DNA from: Flagellimonas aurea
Lineage (GTDB): Bacteria; Bacteroidota; Bacteroidia; Flavobacteriales; Flavobacteriaceae
Assembly (NCBI RefSeq): GCF_017313785.1
Contig: NZ_JAFLNL010000005.1
Span: 233,231 to 297,230 of the forward strand
Direction of reading: 5' to 3'
DNA: 64,000 bases
Of this stretch, positions 19,477 through 27,230 are shown in pieces. The stretch's first letter is position 1. Every line of letters starts with the position of its first letter. Below the pieces are notes generated by a model. The model did not search any database. It was not told the DNA's origin and worked only from the letters and a program-made list of their open reading frames with translations. A program made the translations under genes and the position numbers.

Positions 19477-20445
19477 ATGTCAGTATTAGTATATACAGAA
19501 TCCCTAAAGGGAAAATTCAAAAAAAATGCCTTCGAAGCGGCCTCTTACGCACATAAAGTGGCCCAAGATTTAGGCACAACCGTAACAGCGGTCTCTTTCA
19601 ATGCCGAGGACGATGCCTCATTGGGAACCTACGGGGTATCCAAAGTTTTGAGGGTATCAGACGGCTCATTGGCAACTTTTAACGCAAAAGCCTATGCTGA
19701 AGTGTTGGCCGAGGCTGCAAAAGCAGAGGGCGCTAAAGTAATTATATTGAGTTCCAGTGCGGACAGCAAGTTTTTGGCACCTATCCTAACTGCTAAATTA
19801 ACTGCCGGATACGTACCAAACGTAGTGGCTGCACCAGAAAGCACCTCTCCATTTGTAGTAAAGCGCACCGCTTTCAGTAATAAAGGGTTCGCCATGACCG
19901 AGATTTCGTCGGATGTAAAGATTATAGGAGTTTCCAGCAACGCATTTGGTGTTGCTGAAAACAATATATCTGCTTCGGTGGAAGATTTTGGCCCATCATT
20001 GAGCGACAAGGCCTTTGCCGTTAAATCGGTGGAAGTAGATCGTGTGGTCGGAAAAGCAACCATTGCCGATGCGGATATCGTTGTCTCCGGTGGTCGAGGA
20101 CTAAAAGGGCCCGAAAATTGGGGCATGGTCGAAGAACTGGCCGATGTTTTGGGTGCAGCAACCGCATGCTCCAAACCAGTTTCGGATATGGGATGGCGCC
20201 CGCACAGTGAACACGTTGGCCAAACAGGTAAGCCAGTTGCAAGCAATCTGTACATTGCCATCGGAATTTCCGGGGCCATTCAGCATTTGGCAGGTATCAA
20301 TGCCTCCAAAGTAAAAGTGGTCATCAACAATGATCCCGAAGCACCTTTCTTTAAGGCCGCTGATTACGGAATTGTAGGGGATGCCTTCGAAGTAGTGCCC
20401 GAACTCATCGAAAAATTAAAAGAATTTAAAGCCCAAAACACTTAA
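19477..20445 (+). CDS. etfA: Electron transfer flavoprotein, alpha subunit
   Basis: 322 aa. The C-terminal FAD-binding domain is clear: VVSGGRGLKGPENWGMVEELADVLGAA, SKPVSDMGWRPHSEHVGQTGKPV and YIAIGISGAIQHLAGI, ending with INNDPEAPFFKAADYGIVGDAFEVVPEL. It holds the FAD of the EtfAB dimer. Second gene of the etfBA operon, followed by a long stem terminator. Confidence 0.97.
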   Translation: MSVLVYTESLKGKFKKNAFEAASYAHKVAQDLGTTVTAVSFNAEDDASLGTYGVSKVLRVSDGSLATFNAKAYAEVLAEAAKAEGAKVIILSSSADSKFLAPILTAKLTAGYVPNVVAAPESTSPFVVKRTAFSNKGFAMTEISSDVKIIGVSSNAFGVAENNISASVEDFGPSLSDKAFAVKSVEVDRVVGKATIADADIVVSGGRGLKGPENWGMVEELADVLGAATACSKPVSDMGWRPHSEHVGQTGKPVASNLYIAIGISGAIQHLAGINASKVKVVINNDPEAPFFKAADYGIVGDAFEVVPELIEKLKEFKAQNT

Positions 20446-20465
20446 ATTTTGTTAATTTGCCCATT

Positions 20466-20519
20466 GCAAGGGGCTGTTCAGATAACTGGTAAAGCCACTT
20501 ATTTGGACGGCCCCTTTGC
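20466..20519 (+). terminator. Terminator-like stem after etfA
   Basis: GCAAGGGGC pairs with GCCCCTTTGC (one bulge) across a 35-nt internal region, followed by TTTA. It ends only 3 nt before the AGGAGG of the next gene, so it could also act on that gene's translation. Confidence 0.55.
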
Positions 20520-20522
20520 TTT

Positions 20523-20528
20523 AGGAGG
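20523..20528 (+). promoter_or_regulatory. Strong Shine-Dalgarno AGGAGG
   Basis: AGGAGG lies 6 nt before the ATG at 20535. Genes in this window, as usual in Bacteroidota, almost all lack such a site. Confidence 0.7.
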
Positions 20529-20534
20529 AGATAT

Positions 20535-21164
20535 ATGAGTTTAGTACGATTAAAAATAAAGGGGATATCATACAGCCAAACACAAAATGGCGCATACGCC
20601 CTTATTTTAAATGAAGAGGAGGGAGACCGAAAGCTCCCCATAGTTATCGGAGCTTTTGAAGCACAGTCCATCGCCATTGCTTTGGAAAAAGAGATAAAAC
20701 CGCCGAGGCCCTTGACCCATGATCTGTTCAAGAACTTTGCGGACAGGTTTAAAATTGTGATCAAACAAGTGATCATCCATAAATTGGTGGACGGTGTGTT
20801 TTATTCCAGTATTATCTGTGAACGCGATAACGACGAAGAAATCATCGATGCCCGCACCAGCGATGCGATTGCACTTGCACTGCGGTTCAATGCTCCTATT
20901 TTCACCTACAAGACCATTTTGGACAAAGCCGGTATTTTCCTAAAATTTTCTTCCAAAGAGAAAGAAGAGGACGAGGACGACAGCATTATGGTCGACGAAA
21001 TCCTTCAAGAAGGAGAAGCCGTGGAGTTAGAATCAGGTTCCGATACCCACGGGTACAGACAAATGTCCCTACAAGAACTTCATAAAGAATTGGATAATGC
21101 AGTGGCCAGCGAAGACTACGAAAAGGCCGCCAAATTGAGGGATGAAATTTCCAAGCGCAAATAA
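20535..21164 (+). CDS. Bifunctional nuclease family protein with UVR motif
   Basis: 209 aa. Residues 1-~140 match the bifunctional nuclease (DUF151) domain: IKGISYSQTQNGAYALIL, LPIVIGAFEAQSIAIALEK, and DARTSDAIALALRFNAPIF. The C-terminus (LHKELDNAVASEDYEKAAKLRDEI, about 178-205) is a UvrB/UvrC-type helical motif. Plant and bacterial relatives have RNase/DNase activity; the cellular role in Bacteroidota is not settled. The start is fixed by a good Shine-Dalgarno. Confidence 0.9.
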   Translation: MSLVRLKIKGISYSQTQNGAYALILNEEEGDRKLPIVIGAFEAQSIAIALEKEIKPPRPLTHDLFKNFADRFKIVIKQVIIHKLVDGVFYSSIICERDNDEEIIDARTSDAIALALRFNAPIFTYKTILDKAGIFLKFSSKEKEEDEDDSIMVDEILQEGEAVELESGSDTHGYRQMSLQELHKELDNAVASEDYEKAAKLRDEISKRK

Positions 21165-21176
21165 TCAACAACATAC

Positions 21177-22637
21177 ATGGCGAAAAAGACCCAAAGTTTA
21201 CTGATACTTTTACTCCTTTGTTCGGTCGCTTTCGGCCAAAATTCATTGCCCGCGGATTCCCTTAATGTAGCCATTGGCTCCACCATTACGGAGAACATTG
21301 CTGCGCAGCAAACCGCTGAAATTATTCCCAATCAAGGTTTCACTATTACCACATTGCTCCGTGGGGCGTTGGGAATGGCCGTCCTTATATTGATATCATT
21401 TTTGTTCAGTTCCAATAGAAAAGCCATCAATTGGAAAACCGTCGGAATAGGACTTTCCCTGCAAGTGTTGATAGCCATCGGGGTCCTCAAAGTCCCTTTT
21501 GTACAATATATTTTTGAACAGGTAGGAAGCATCTTTGTAAGCATACTGGATTTTACCCGTGCCGGAAGCCAATTCCTGTTTGAAGGATTGGTCGTGGACA
21601 TGGACACCTTTGGTTACATATTTGCCTTCCAAGTATTGCCCACCATTATATTTTTCTCCGCTTTGACCTCGGTCCTATATTATTTAGGTGTGATTCAAGT
21701 GGTCGTAAAATGGATGGCTTGGTTGCTTTCCAAAAGTTTGGGCATATCGGGAGCGGAGAGTCTTTCCGTAGCGGGAAACATCTTTTTGGGCCAGACCGAA
21801 GCCCCCTTGCTTATCAAGGCCTATTTGGAAAAAATGAACAAATCGGAAATCCTTTTGGTGATGATCGGCGGAATGGCTACCGTAGCCGGAGCTGTTTTGG
21901 CCGCTTACATTGGATTTTTAGGGGGCGATGACCCAGAACTTCGCTTGGTCTTCGCCAAGCACCTTTTGGCAGCATCCGTAATGGCAGCACCTGGGGCCAT
22001 TGTTATCTCAAAAATATTGTATCCACAGACCGAGAAGGTCAATACAGATGTGGAGGTTTCTTCCGAAAAAATAGGCGCCAACATTCTGGACGCCATTGCC
22101 AATGGAACCACCGAAGGTCTTAAACTCGCCTTGAACGTAGGTGCTATGCTTCTGGTTTTCGTGGCATTTATTGCCATGATCAACGGAATCTTGGGCTGGG
22201 TAGGCGATCTTACTACTTTCAATAATTGGATAGCCGCCAATTCCCCGTACACCGAATTTTCCCTGGAAGCCATTCTAGGAACCATATTCGCCCCGCTTAT
22301 GTGGTTGATAGGTGTTGCCAATGAAGACATTATGCTCATGGGGCAACTGCTCGGGATAAAACTGGCCGCAAGCGAGTTCGTCGGGTACATTCAATTGGCC
22401 GATCTTAAAAATGTGGCAAGCGGAGTTCATTTCACTTACAACAAATCGGTAATCATGGCCACGTACATGCTGTGTGGCTTTGCCAACTTTGCCTCCATCG
22501 GTATTCAAATTGGAGGTATAGGGTCATTGGCGCCCGGTCAACGTAAAACACTTTCCTCTTTTGGAATGAAGGCGGTTTTGGGCGGGTCATTGGCTTCATT
22601 GTTATCCGCGACCATTGCTGGGACCATTTTAGGGTAA
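21177..22637 (+). CDS. NupC-type concentrative nucleoside transporter
   Basis: 486 aa. The CNT family core is clear: GNIFLGQTEAPLLIKAYL, GGMATVAGAVLAAYIGFLG and GVANEDIMLMGQLLGIKLAASEF. It imports nucleosides with H+ or Na+. There is an extra N-terminus of about 55 residues, beginning with a signal-peptide-like stretch ending in VAFGQ, ahead of the first core membrane helix. It starts 12 bp after the bifunctional nuclease gene and is probably co-transcribed, which would pair nucleic acid turnover with nucleoside uptake (inference). Confidence 0.93.
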   Translation: MAKKTQSLLILLLLCSVAFGQNSLPADSLNVAIGSTITENIAAQQTAEIIPNQGFTITTLLRGALGMAVLILISFLFSSNRKAINWKTVGIGLSLQVLIAIGVLKVPFVQYIFEQVGSIFVSILDFTRAGSQFLFEGLVVDMDTFGYIFAFQVLPTIIFFSALTSVLYYLGVIQVVVKWMAWLLSKSLGISGAESLSVAGNIFLGQTEAPLLIKAYLEKMNKSEILLVMIGGMATVAGAVLAAYIGFLGGDDPELRLVFAKHLLAASVMAAPGAIVISKILYPQTEKVNTDVEVSSEKIGANILDAIANGTTEGLKLALNVGAMLLVFVAFIAMINGILGWVGDLTTFNNWIAANSPYTEFSLEAILGTIFAPLMWLIGVANEDIMLMGQLLGIKLAASEFVGYIQLADLKNVASGVHFTYNKSVIMATYMLCGFANFASIGIQIGGIGSLAPGQRKTLSSFGMKAVLGGSLASLLSATIAGTILG

Positions 22638-22734
22638 CCCTTCACCCCCTCACAGTTAATAAACTCTTCATAAGTCTTTTGCCTTTTTGTTTCCAAAAAA
22701 CACTTATTGAAGTAATTTCGATGGATTGATTTTT

Positions 22735-22851
22735 TGTCATATCGAGCTGTTACCCTGAGCGTAGTCGAAGGGATGTCGAGATGACCAAAGTTTAATCGGA
22801 TAAGATTTCTCGATACAATTTTCCGCTAGCGGAAAACCACTCGAAATGACA
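22735..22851. repeat. Intergenic repeat-like element with terminal inverted repeats
   Basis: Begins TGTCATATCGAG and ends CTCGAAATGACA (inverted, one mismatch). Inside are CCCTGAGCGTAGTCGAAGG and GTCGAGATGAC, and the perfect palindrome TTTTCCGCTAGCGGAAAA at 22819-22836. Sequences with a TGAGC..AGTCGAAGG core are dispersed in many Flavobacteriia genomes (from memory). It carries no gene. Confidence 0.65.
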
Positions 22852-22871
22852 TTAGTAACGGAACAGACAGC

Positions 22872-23696
22872 ATGAAACAGTACCACGACCTTTTAAAGCA
22901 CGTATTGGAGCACGGGAACCAAAAAGGTGACCGCACGGGAACAGGAACCTTGAGCGTTTTTGGCTACCAGATGCGGTTCGACCTTTCCGAAGGATTCCCG
23001 ATGGTAACGACCAAAAAACTGCACCTTAAATCCATTATCCATGAACTGTTATGGTTTTTAAAGGGGGACACCAATATTGCCTATTTGCAGGAAAACGGCG
23101 TGCGTATCTGGAACGAGTGGGCCGATGAAAATGGCGATCTTGGCCCAGTATACGGACATCAATGGCGCAATTGGAACAGCGAGGAAATCGACCAGATCAA
23201 GGAAGTTATCGAAACCTTGAAGAACAACCCCAATAGCCGCAGGATGCTGGTTTCCGCTTGGAACCCCAGCGTACTGCCCAATACATCGATATCTTTTTCC
23301 GAAAATGTGGCGAACGGTAAGGCCGCTCTCCCACCCTGCCATGCCTTTTTCCAGTTTTATGTGGCGGATGGTAAACTTTCTTGCCAATTGTACCAACGTA
23401 GTGCGGACATCTTTTTGGGAGTGCCCTTTAATATTGCTTCCTACGCCTTGTTTACTTTAATGATGGCCCAAGTTTGCGGCTACCAACCTGGCGACTTTAT
23501 CCACACCTTTGGTGATGCCCATATCTACAACAACCATATGGAGCAGGTGGAACTGCAATTGAGCCGTGACCCACGCCCCTTGCCCACCATGAAATTGAAC
23601 CCCGAAGTAAAGGATATTTTTGACTTTACCTTTGATGATTTTGAGCTATTGAACTATGACCCACATCCTCATATTAAAGGGGTGGTTGCGGTGTGA
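22872..23696 (+). CDS. thyA: Thymidylate synthase
   Basis: 274 aa, full length. Catalytic Cys156 in [12 protein letters not shown], with [11 protein letters not shown] (21-31) and [13 protein letters not shown]. It makes dTMP from dUMP with methylene-tetrahydrofolate; the dihydrofolate produced is recycled by FolA, encoded at 29.2 kb. The gene ends [12 protein letters not shown] degenerate copy of exactly this tail lies about 500 bp downstream, so the 3' end has been the site of a rearrangement. Confidence 0.98.
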   Translation: MKQYHDLLKHVLEHGNQKGDRTGTGTLSVFGYQMRFDLSEGFPMVTTKKLHLKSIIHELLWFLKGDTNIAYLQENGVRIWNEWADENGDLGPVYGHQWRNWNSEEIDQIKEVIETLKNNPNSRRMLVSAWNPSVLPNTSISFSENVANGKAALPPCHAFFQFYVADGKLSCQLYQRSADIFLGVPFNIASYALFTLMMAQVCGYQPGDFIHTFGDAHIYNNHMEQVELQLSRDPRPLPTMKLNPEVKDIFDFTFDDFELLNYDPHPHIKGVVAV

Positions 23697-23805
23697 ATTT
23701 AATGGGAAGTAATTTGAAAAGACACAATTAACTTGCATTAATGCACTATTGATTCTTATTTATTGAAAAATACAGTTTGGTTTAAACTGAAATCCTTTAC
23801 AACTG

Positions 23806-24012
23806 ATGAAATGTGAATATAAAGAGATGACACGAGAAGTGTTTATGCAATTCTTTCGCGATGACGAAAAGCTGAACACTCTTACTGTGGATGACAGAGT
23901 TGAGATTTTCATGCATATATTACCTGGAGGTTCTGATATAACGAAAAGTCTTTTGAACGAATTAATCTGTGATTACCAAGTTCATAACCTAAAAATAAGC
24001 CAAATTAAATAA
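23806..24012 (+). CDS. Orphan small protein upstream of a broken HNH nuclease gene
   Basis: 68 codons, 67-68 aa starting MKCEYKEMTREVFMQFF. Mostly helical and acidic, no motif or signal recognised. Its stop overlaps the start of the next reading frame (TAATG), the usual sign of translational coupling. That next frame is the remnant of an HNH nuclease, so the two probably formed an operon. Base composition is A+T-rich compared with thyA. Function unknown. Confidence 0.5.
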   Translation: MKCEYKEMTREVFMQFFRDDEKLNTLTVDDRVEIFMHILPGGSDITKSLLNELICDYQVHNLKISQIK

Positions 24013-24195
24013 TGACAAATTCAGGTGTTTGGACAAGAGAAAAACAATTGCAGCATTTAATGTTTACTGTAAAATTCCATTCATATAGTAACAATACAGA
24101 TCCTAAAATAATCAAATATGCCAGTATTATAGGTCGTTAACCATGCGCATTGAACATGAAGGTTGACAATTTTGGCTGAATAGATCCTGAACAAC
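24012..24195 (+). pseudogene. N-terminal remnant of an HNH-type restriction-like nuclease
   Basis: The frame begins MTNSGVWTREKQLQHLMF and runs to IIKYASIIGR, then hits TAA at 24138. Read through, the same frame continues PCALNMKVDNFG, a TGA at 24177, then IDPEQL. The pattern WTRE..., P.II..A..IGRTP.A..MKL.NF..LDP is that of the N-terminal domain found on many Bacteroidota HNH nucleases (recalled). Two in-frame stops and loss of the whole C-terminal HNH domain mark it as dead. It stops where the thyA-tail copy begins. Confidence 0.7.
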
Positions 24196-24230
24196 TGACC
24201 ACATCCGCATCTCAAAGGAGTGGTTGCGAT
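24196..24230 (+). pseudogene. Degenerate copy of the thyA 3' end
   Basis: Aligns with 23657-23691 inside thyA at 29 of 35 columns, with one deleted base. Read in the thyA frame it gives PHPHLKGVVA against [10 protein letters not shown], and most differences fall at third codon positions. This suggests a tail from a diverged thyA rather than a fresh duplication. Confidence 0.7.
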
Positions 24231-24260
24231 ATTGAACTCATAGTGTTAATTAGTTTTTCA

Positions 24261-24268
24261 TAGATTTG
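24261..24268 (+). promoter_or_regulatory. Putative -7 element for the HNH nuclease gene
   Basis: TAGATTTG fits TAnnTTTG, 52 bp before the ATG. The rest of 24231-24320 shows nothing else. Confidence 0.4.
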
Positions 24269-24320
24269 AGGACATAGCTAGAGTTACTTTTAGTAATTTG
24301 GGTTGTATATAAAACCTCAT

Positions 24321-25052
24321 ATGAAACCTCCTAAATGGCATCGAGATGAAATCATTCTCGCTCTCGACCTATATCACAATATTGAGTCAAGAGAAATGGA
24401 CAGTAAAAACCCCAAAGTAATTGCTGTTTCCGAAATACTAAACAAACTTCCAATCCACAAAGAAAGAATAGACAGCACGAAGTTTAGAAATCCAAATGGC
24501 GTATCCATGAAACTAAACAACTTTAAGGCAATTGACCCAAAATATGAGGGCAAAGGAATGGATAGATATAGCAAGTTGGATGAAAAAATTTTCTTTGAAT
24601 TTGAAGATGATGTAAATGGGTTACATAGAATCGCAAATCAAATAAAAAATACTGTTTCCAATTCAGAATTGACAGGAAACTTGTACCAAATTGATAATTA
24701 CGAAGAAGATGACGAGCCAGAAGTAAAAGAAGGTAAAGTAATCTATAAATTACACAAGTATCGAGAACGCAATTCAAAGCTCAACAAAAAGAAAAAAGAT
24801 GGCTATTTAAAAATTCATGGAAAATTGGATTGTGAAGTATGTGGATTTGATTTCTTTAAAATGTATGGTGAATTGGGAGAGGGATTTATAGAATGTCATC
24901 ACAAAAAACCATTATCCGAAATAGAAGCAGAAACAATTACTAAAATGAATGATTTAGCTTTGGTCTGCGCCAATTGTCATAGAATGCTACACCGTAAACT
25001 AGACACTCTTAGTATTAGCGAATTAAAGAAACTAATTAAAATACGGCACTAG
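24321..25052 (+). CDS. HNH endonuclease, McrA-like, probable restriction/defence nuclease
   Basis: 243 aa from the ATG at 24321 (an upstream TTG at 24303 is weaker). The N-terminal domain has WHRDEIILALDLY (6-18) and FRNPNGVSMKLNNFKAIDP (55-73), a module seen on many McrA-like HNH proteins and thought to read DNA. Residues ~130-165 are acidic then lysine-rich. The C-terminal HNH zinc fold has Cys171, Cys174, ECHHKKPL (His193/194), Cys216, Cys219 and HRMLHR (220-225). No methyltransferase is adjacent, so a type IV (modification-dependent) or solitary nuclease is the best guess. Strongly A+T-rich, and placed directly after the thyA-tail scar, which supports acquisition by transfer. Confidence 0.85.
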   Translation: MKPPKWHRDEIILALDLYHNIESREMDSKNPKVIAVSEILNKLPIHKERIDSTKFRNPNGVSMKLNNFKAIDPKYEGKGMDRYSKLDEKIFFEFEDDVNGLHRIANQIKNTVSNSELTGNLYQIDNYEEDDEPEVKEGKVIYKLHKYRERNSKLNKKKKDGYLKIHGKLDCEVCGFDFFKMYGELGEGFIECHHKKPLSEIEAETITKMNDLALVCANCHRMLHRKLDTLSISELKKLIKIRH

Positions 25053-25072
25053 TTTGAGCCTAATGGCCCCTG

Positions 25073-25291
25073 CTACCGCGAGCCTCTTGGCTCGTGCCAA
25101 TCACAACTCTTCAACACCGTACTTATACCCCGCAAAGCAGCGGCCACATTTTGGATTTCCCTTCTCAAAAAGACTCCTTCTTCCAAATAAAAAAGCATGT
25201 CAATTCCCAACTCCAATTCTTTGGCCAGATCTAAAGGAGATGCATAAGCATCTTCAAACAAGTCCAAAAATTTTCTCTCGCTTTCGGTCAT
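25073..25291 (-). CDS. Small hypothetical protein
   Basis: 72 aa, MTESERKFLDLFEDAYASP, then LAKELELGIDMLFYLEEG and a helical end. No domain recognised. The amino acid pattern looks protein-like in the first 60 residues; the last ~10 (HEPRGSR) are encoded by a CGAGCC/GGCTCG hairpin, so the true end may have been altered. Convergent with the HNH gene. Confidence 0.4.
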   Translation of the reverse strand: MTESERKFLDLFEDAYASPLDLAKELELGIDMLFYLEEGVFLRREIQNVAAALRGISTVLKSCDWHEPRGSR

Positions 25292-25466
25292 GATTCAAAT
25301 GTAATCTACTCAAACAAATAAAGCGTCACAACAAATTATGACTGTTCCATTCTTTCTGAGACAATTAAAAAGTGTGTGTTCTACCAATTAGAGCAAACCT
25401 AATACCGAGGACAACTACCACAAACGGAACTGGCAACACCGCACCCACATAATCCATTGAAAATCG

Positions 25467-25474
25467 TATCTTTG
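25467..25474 (+). promoter_or_regulatory. -7 element of the toxin-antitoxin operon
   Basis: TATCTTTG matches TAnnTTTG and lies 17 bp before the antitoxin ATG. No -33 TTG at normal spacing. Confidence 0.5.
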
Positions 25475-25491
25475 AGTTAAACGATAAAGTC

Positions 25492-25710
25492 ATGGATTTA
25501 AAAGCATCCAAATTAGAATTGATACAGGCCATTTTAAAGGTGGACAATGCCAGCATCATCGAGAAAATGGCGAACATTCTCCGAAAAGAACAAGGGGATT
25601 TTTGGAACGAACTTTCCCCTGAACAGCAACAAGAGATAAAAAAAGGGTTGGCGGAACTTGATGAAGGAAAAAGAGTTTCTTATGATTCGTTTGTTAAGAA
25701 GATTTCCTGA
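25492..25710 (+). CDS. Antitoxin of a ParE/RelE-type toxin-antitoxin pair
   Basis: 72 aa, MDLKASKLELIQAILKVDNASIIEKMANIL with a C-terminal ELSPEQQQEIKKGLAELDEGKRVSYDSFVKKIS. This is the common Bacteroidota small antitoxin pattern: a helical N-terminus and a GLAELDEGKRVSYDEF-like toxin-binding tail. Its TGA overlaps the toxin ATG by one base, so the pair is translationally coupled. Confidence 0.8.
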   Translation: MDLKASKLELIQAILKVDNASIIEKMANILRKEQGDFWNELSPEQQQEIKKGLAELDEGKRVSYDSFVKKIS

Positions 25711-26018
25711 TGAAGGTATTTTTATCCAAGCTTGCTGAATCAAAACTTCTAAAACTAAACGATTATCTGATAGAAAACTGGGGAGTAAAAGCAAGAGACC
25801 AGTTCTTCCAAAAGTTCGATAAAAAGATGTCGCAAATCGCGTCTCAACCAAATAGTTGCCCAAAGTCCACTGAAATGATGGGACTCTACAAATGTGTTGT
25901 TACAAAACAATCTACCTGCTTCTATCGCATCTTGCCAGAAACCGATGAAATCGAAATTGTAACAGTATTTGATACCAGACAACATCCAAACACCTTAAAA
26001 ACTGATTTAAACTTATAA
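25710..26018 (+). CDS. ParE/RelE-family toxin
   Basis: 102 aa, basic. LAESKLLKLNDYLIENWGVKARDQFFQKF and a C-terminal VVTKQSTCFYRI...IVTVFDTRQHPNTL match the RelE/ParE fold in order and length. RelE-type toxins cleave mRNA at the ribosome and ParE-type ones poison gyrase; sequence alone does not decide. Located at the right end of the accessory patch after thyA. Confidence 0.85.
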   Translation: MKVFLSKLAESKLLKLNDYLIENWGVKARDQFFQKFDKKMSQIASQPNSCPKSTEMMGLYKCVVTKQSTCFYRILPETDEIEIVTVFDTRQHPNTLKTDLNL

Positions 26019-26031
26019 CCAAATTAATCCC

Positions 26032-26457
26032 ATGAAACCCATCATCACCATATTTGCCGCATTGTTGTTCGCCAGTTGTGGCGAGCAAGCCAAAAAAGAA
26101 ACCACCGAAAAAGAGGAAGAAAAGACCGTGAAAGAAACCAAAGCCATCGATTCACCAAAATTGCGCCACGTAGTATTGTTCAAATTTAAGGAGACCTCAT
26201 CCGAAGAAGAAATACATCAAGTGGAAGAAGCCTTTAACGCCCTACCATCAAAAATTTCGGAAATAAAAGGATACGAGTGGGGCACAAACAACAGCCCGGA
26301 GAATTTGAACAAAGGGCTCACGCACTGCTACTTTTTGACGTTTGATAGCGAAGCTGACCGTGACACCTATCTCACCCACCCCGACCATGTGGCTTTTGGC
26401 GACATCGCCGGCCCGCACATTGCCGATGTAACGGTTGTGGATTACTGGACAGAATAG
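26032..26457 (+). CDS. Dabb-family (stress-responsive A/B barrel) lipoprotein
   Basis: 141 aa. Signal peptide with lipobox FASC, then a Lys/Glu-rich linker and a Dabb domain: LRHVVLFKFKETSSEEEIHQVEEAF, YEWGTNNSPENLNKGLTHCYFLTF and YLTHPDHVAFGD. Dabb proteins are small dimeric barrels; several bind small hydrophobic molecules, but the role of lipoprotein forms is unknown. Starts 14 bp after the toxin gene. Confidence 0.88.
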   Translation: MKPIITIFAALLFASCGEQAKKETTEKEEEKTVKETKAIDSPKLRHVVLFKFKETSSEEEIHQVEEAFNALPSKISEIKGYEWGTNNSPENLNKGLTHCYFLTFDSEADRDTYLTHPDHVAFGDIAGPHIADVTVVDYWTE

Positions 26458-26502
26458 ACAAACAGCCCTGGAGGGGTTGATAATTGAACAAACTTGAACT
26501 TT

Positions 26503-27159
26503 ATGGCAATAAAAGGTGTAATATTTGATTTTAACGGTACCCTGTTTTTTGATACCCACTTGCATAATCAGGCTTGGGACATTTTTTTAAAGAAGCATTC
26601 CTTTGTGCTCACCGACGAAGAGAAAAACCTTAAAATCCATGGTAAAAACAATGCGGAGATCATGTCCAATCTGTTCTCCAAAAAACTATCAAAAGATGAA
26701 ATAAACACCTTAAGTATAGAAAAAGAGGGTATCTACCAGTCGCTCTGTTTAAAAGAAAAAATGGAGTTGGCTCCCGGAGTTTTGGATCTTTTGGAATATC
26801 TAGACAAAAACCATATCCCGTTTACCATTGCAACTGCTTCTGACCTTTACAATCTGCAGTTCTATTTTGAACATTTGGAGCTAGAAAAATATTTTGACCT
26901 GGACCGAATCGTTTATAGCAATGGAAACATAAAAAGCAAGCCTGACCCCGAAATCTTTTTTAAAGCTATTGATGTTTTAGATATCGATGCCGGTGAAACA
27001 TTGATTTTTGAAGATTCGACCTCAGGAATATTGGCAGCCGAAAATTCCAAGGCCAAAAAAATTATAATCGTTGATTCGGCCAAAAATGATTACAGCAAAT
27101 GGAATTATGATGTAATCACTTCTTTTGATGAAGTTGACACCTCTATTTTTAAAAAATAG
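26503..27159 (+). CDS. HAD-superfamily hydrolase, phosphoglucomutase-like
   Basis: 218 aa from the ATG at 26503 (a TTG at 26494 is less likely). HAD motif I is FDFNGT near residues 8-13, motif II TATAS, motif III K near SKPDPEIF and motif IV FEDSTSG. The second position of motif I is Asn instead of the usual Asp, which normally acts as general acid/base. Similar DFNGT forms exist in this family, so it is unusual rather than dead. Substrate unknown. Confidence 0.87.
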   Translation: MAIKGVIFDFNGTLFFDTHLHNQAWDIFLKKHSFVLTDEEKNLKIHGKNNAEIMSNLFSKKLSKDEINTLSIEKEGIYQSLCLKEKMELAPGVLDLLEYLDKNHIPFTIATASDLYNLQFYFEHLELEKYFDLDRIVYSNGNIKSKPDPEIFFKAIDVLDIDAGETLIFEDSTSGILAAENSKAKKIIIVDSAKNDYSKWNYDVITSFDEVDTSIFKK

Positions 27160-27185
27160 CTAGAAATACAGCTAAAAAAGAAAAG

Positions 27186-27220
27186 CCACCATCACAGTCC
27201 AGCGGAATCTGATGGCAGCT
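27186..27220 (-). terminator. Terminator of the CBM48 gene
   Basis: On the minus strand GCCATCA pairs with TGATGG(T)GGC around a 15-nt loop, followed by TTTTCTTTTTT. It is 10 bp past the stop codon. Confidence 0.75.
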
Positions 27221-27230
27221 CAAAAATCAT

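Noticed and set aside
23734..23745. TGCATTAATGCA palindrome after thyA
   Set aside because: Only 12 bp in an A+T-rich gap, with no good promoter nearby; chance is likely.
24012..24140. 42-codon open frame as a small gene
   Set aside because: Homology-like pattern continues past its TAA, so it is the front of a broken HNH gene.
25077..25096. CGAGCC / GGCTCG hairpin as a terminator
   Set aside because: No T run on either strand, and it overlaps the end of a possible small gene.
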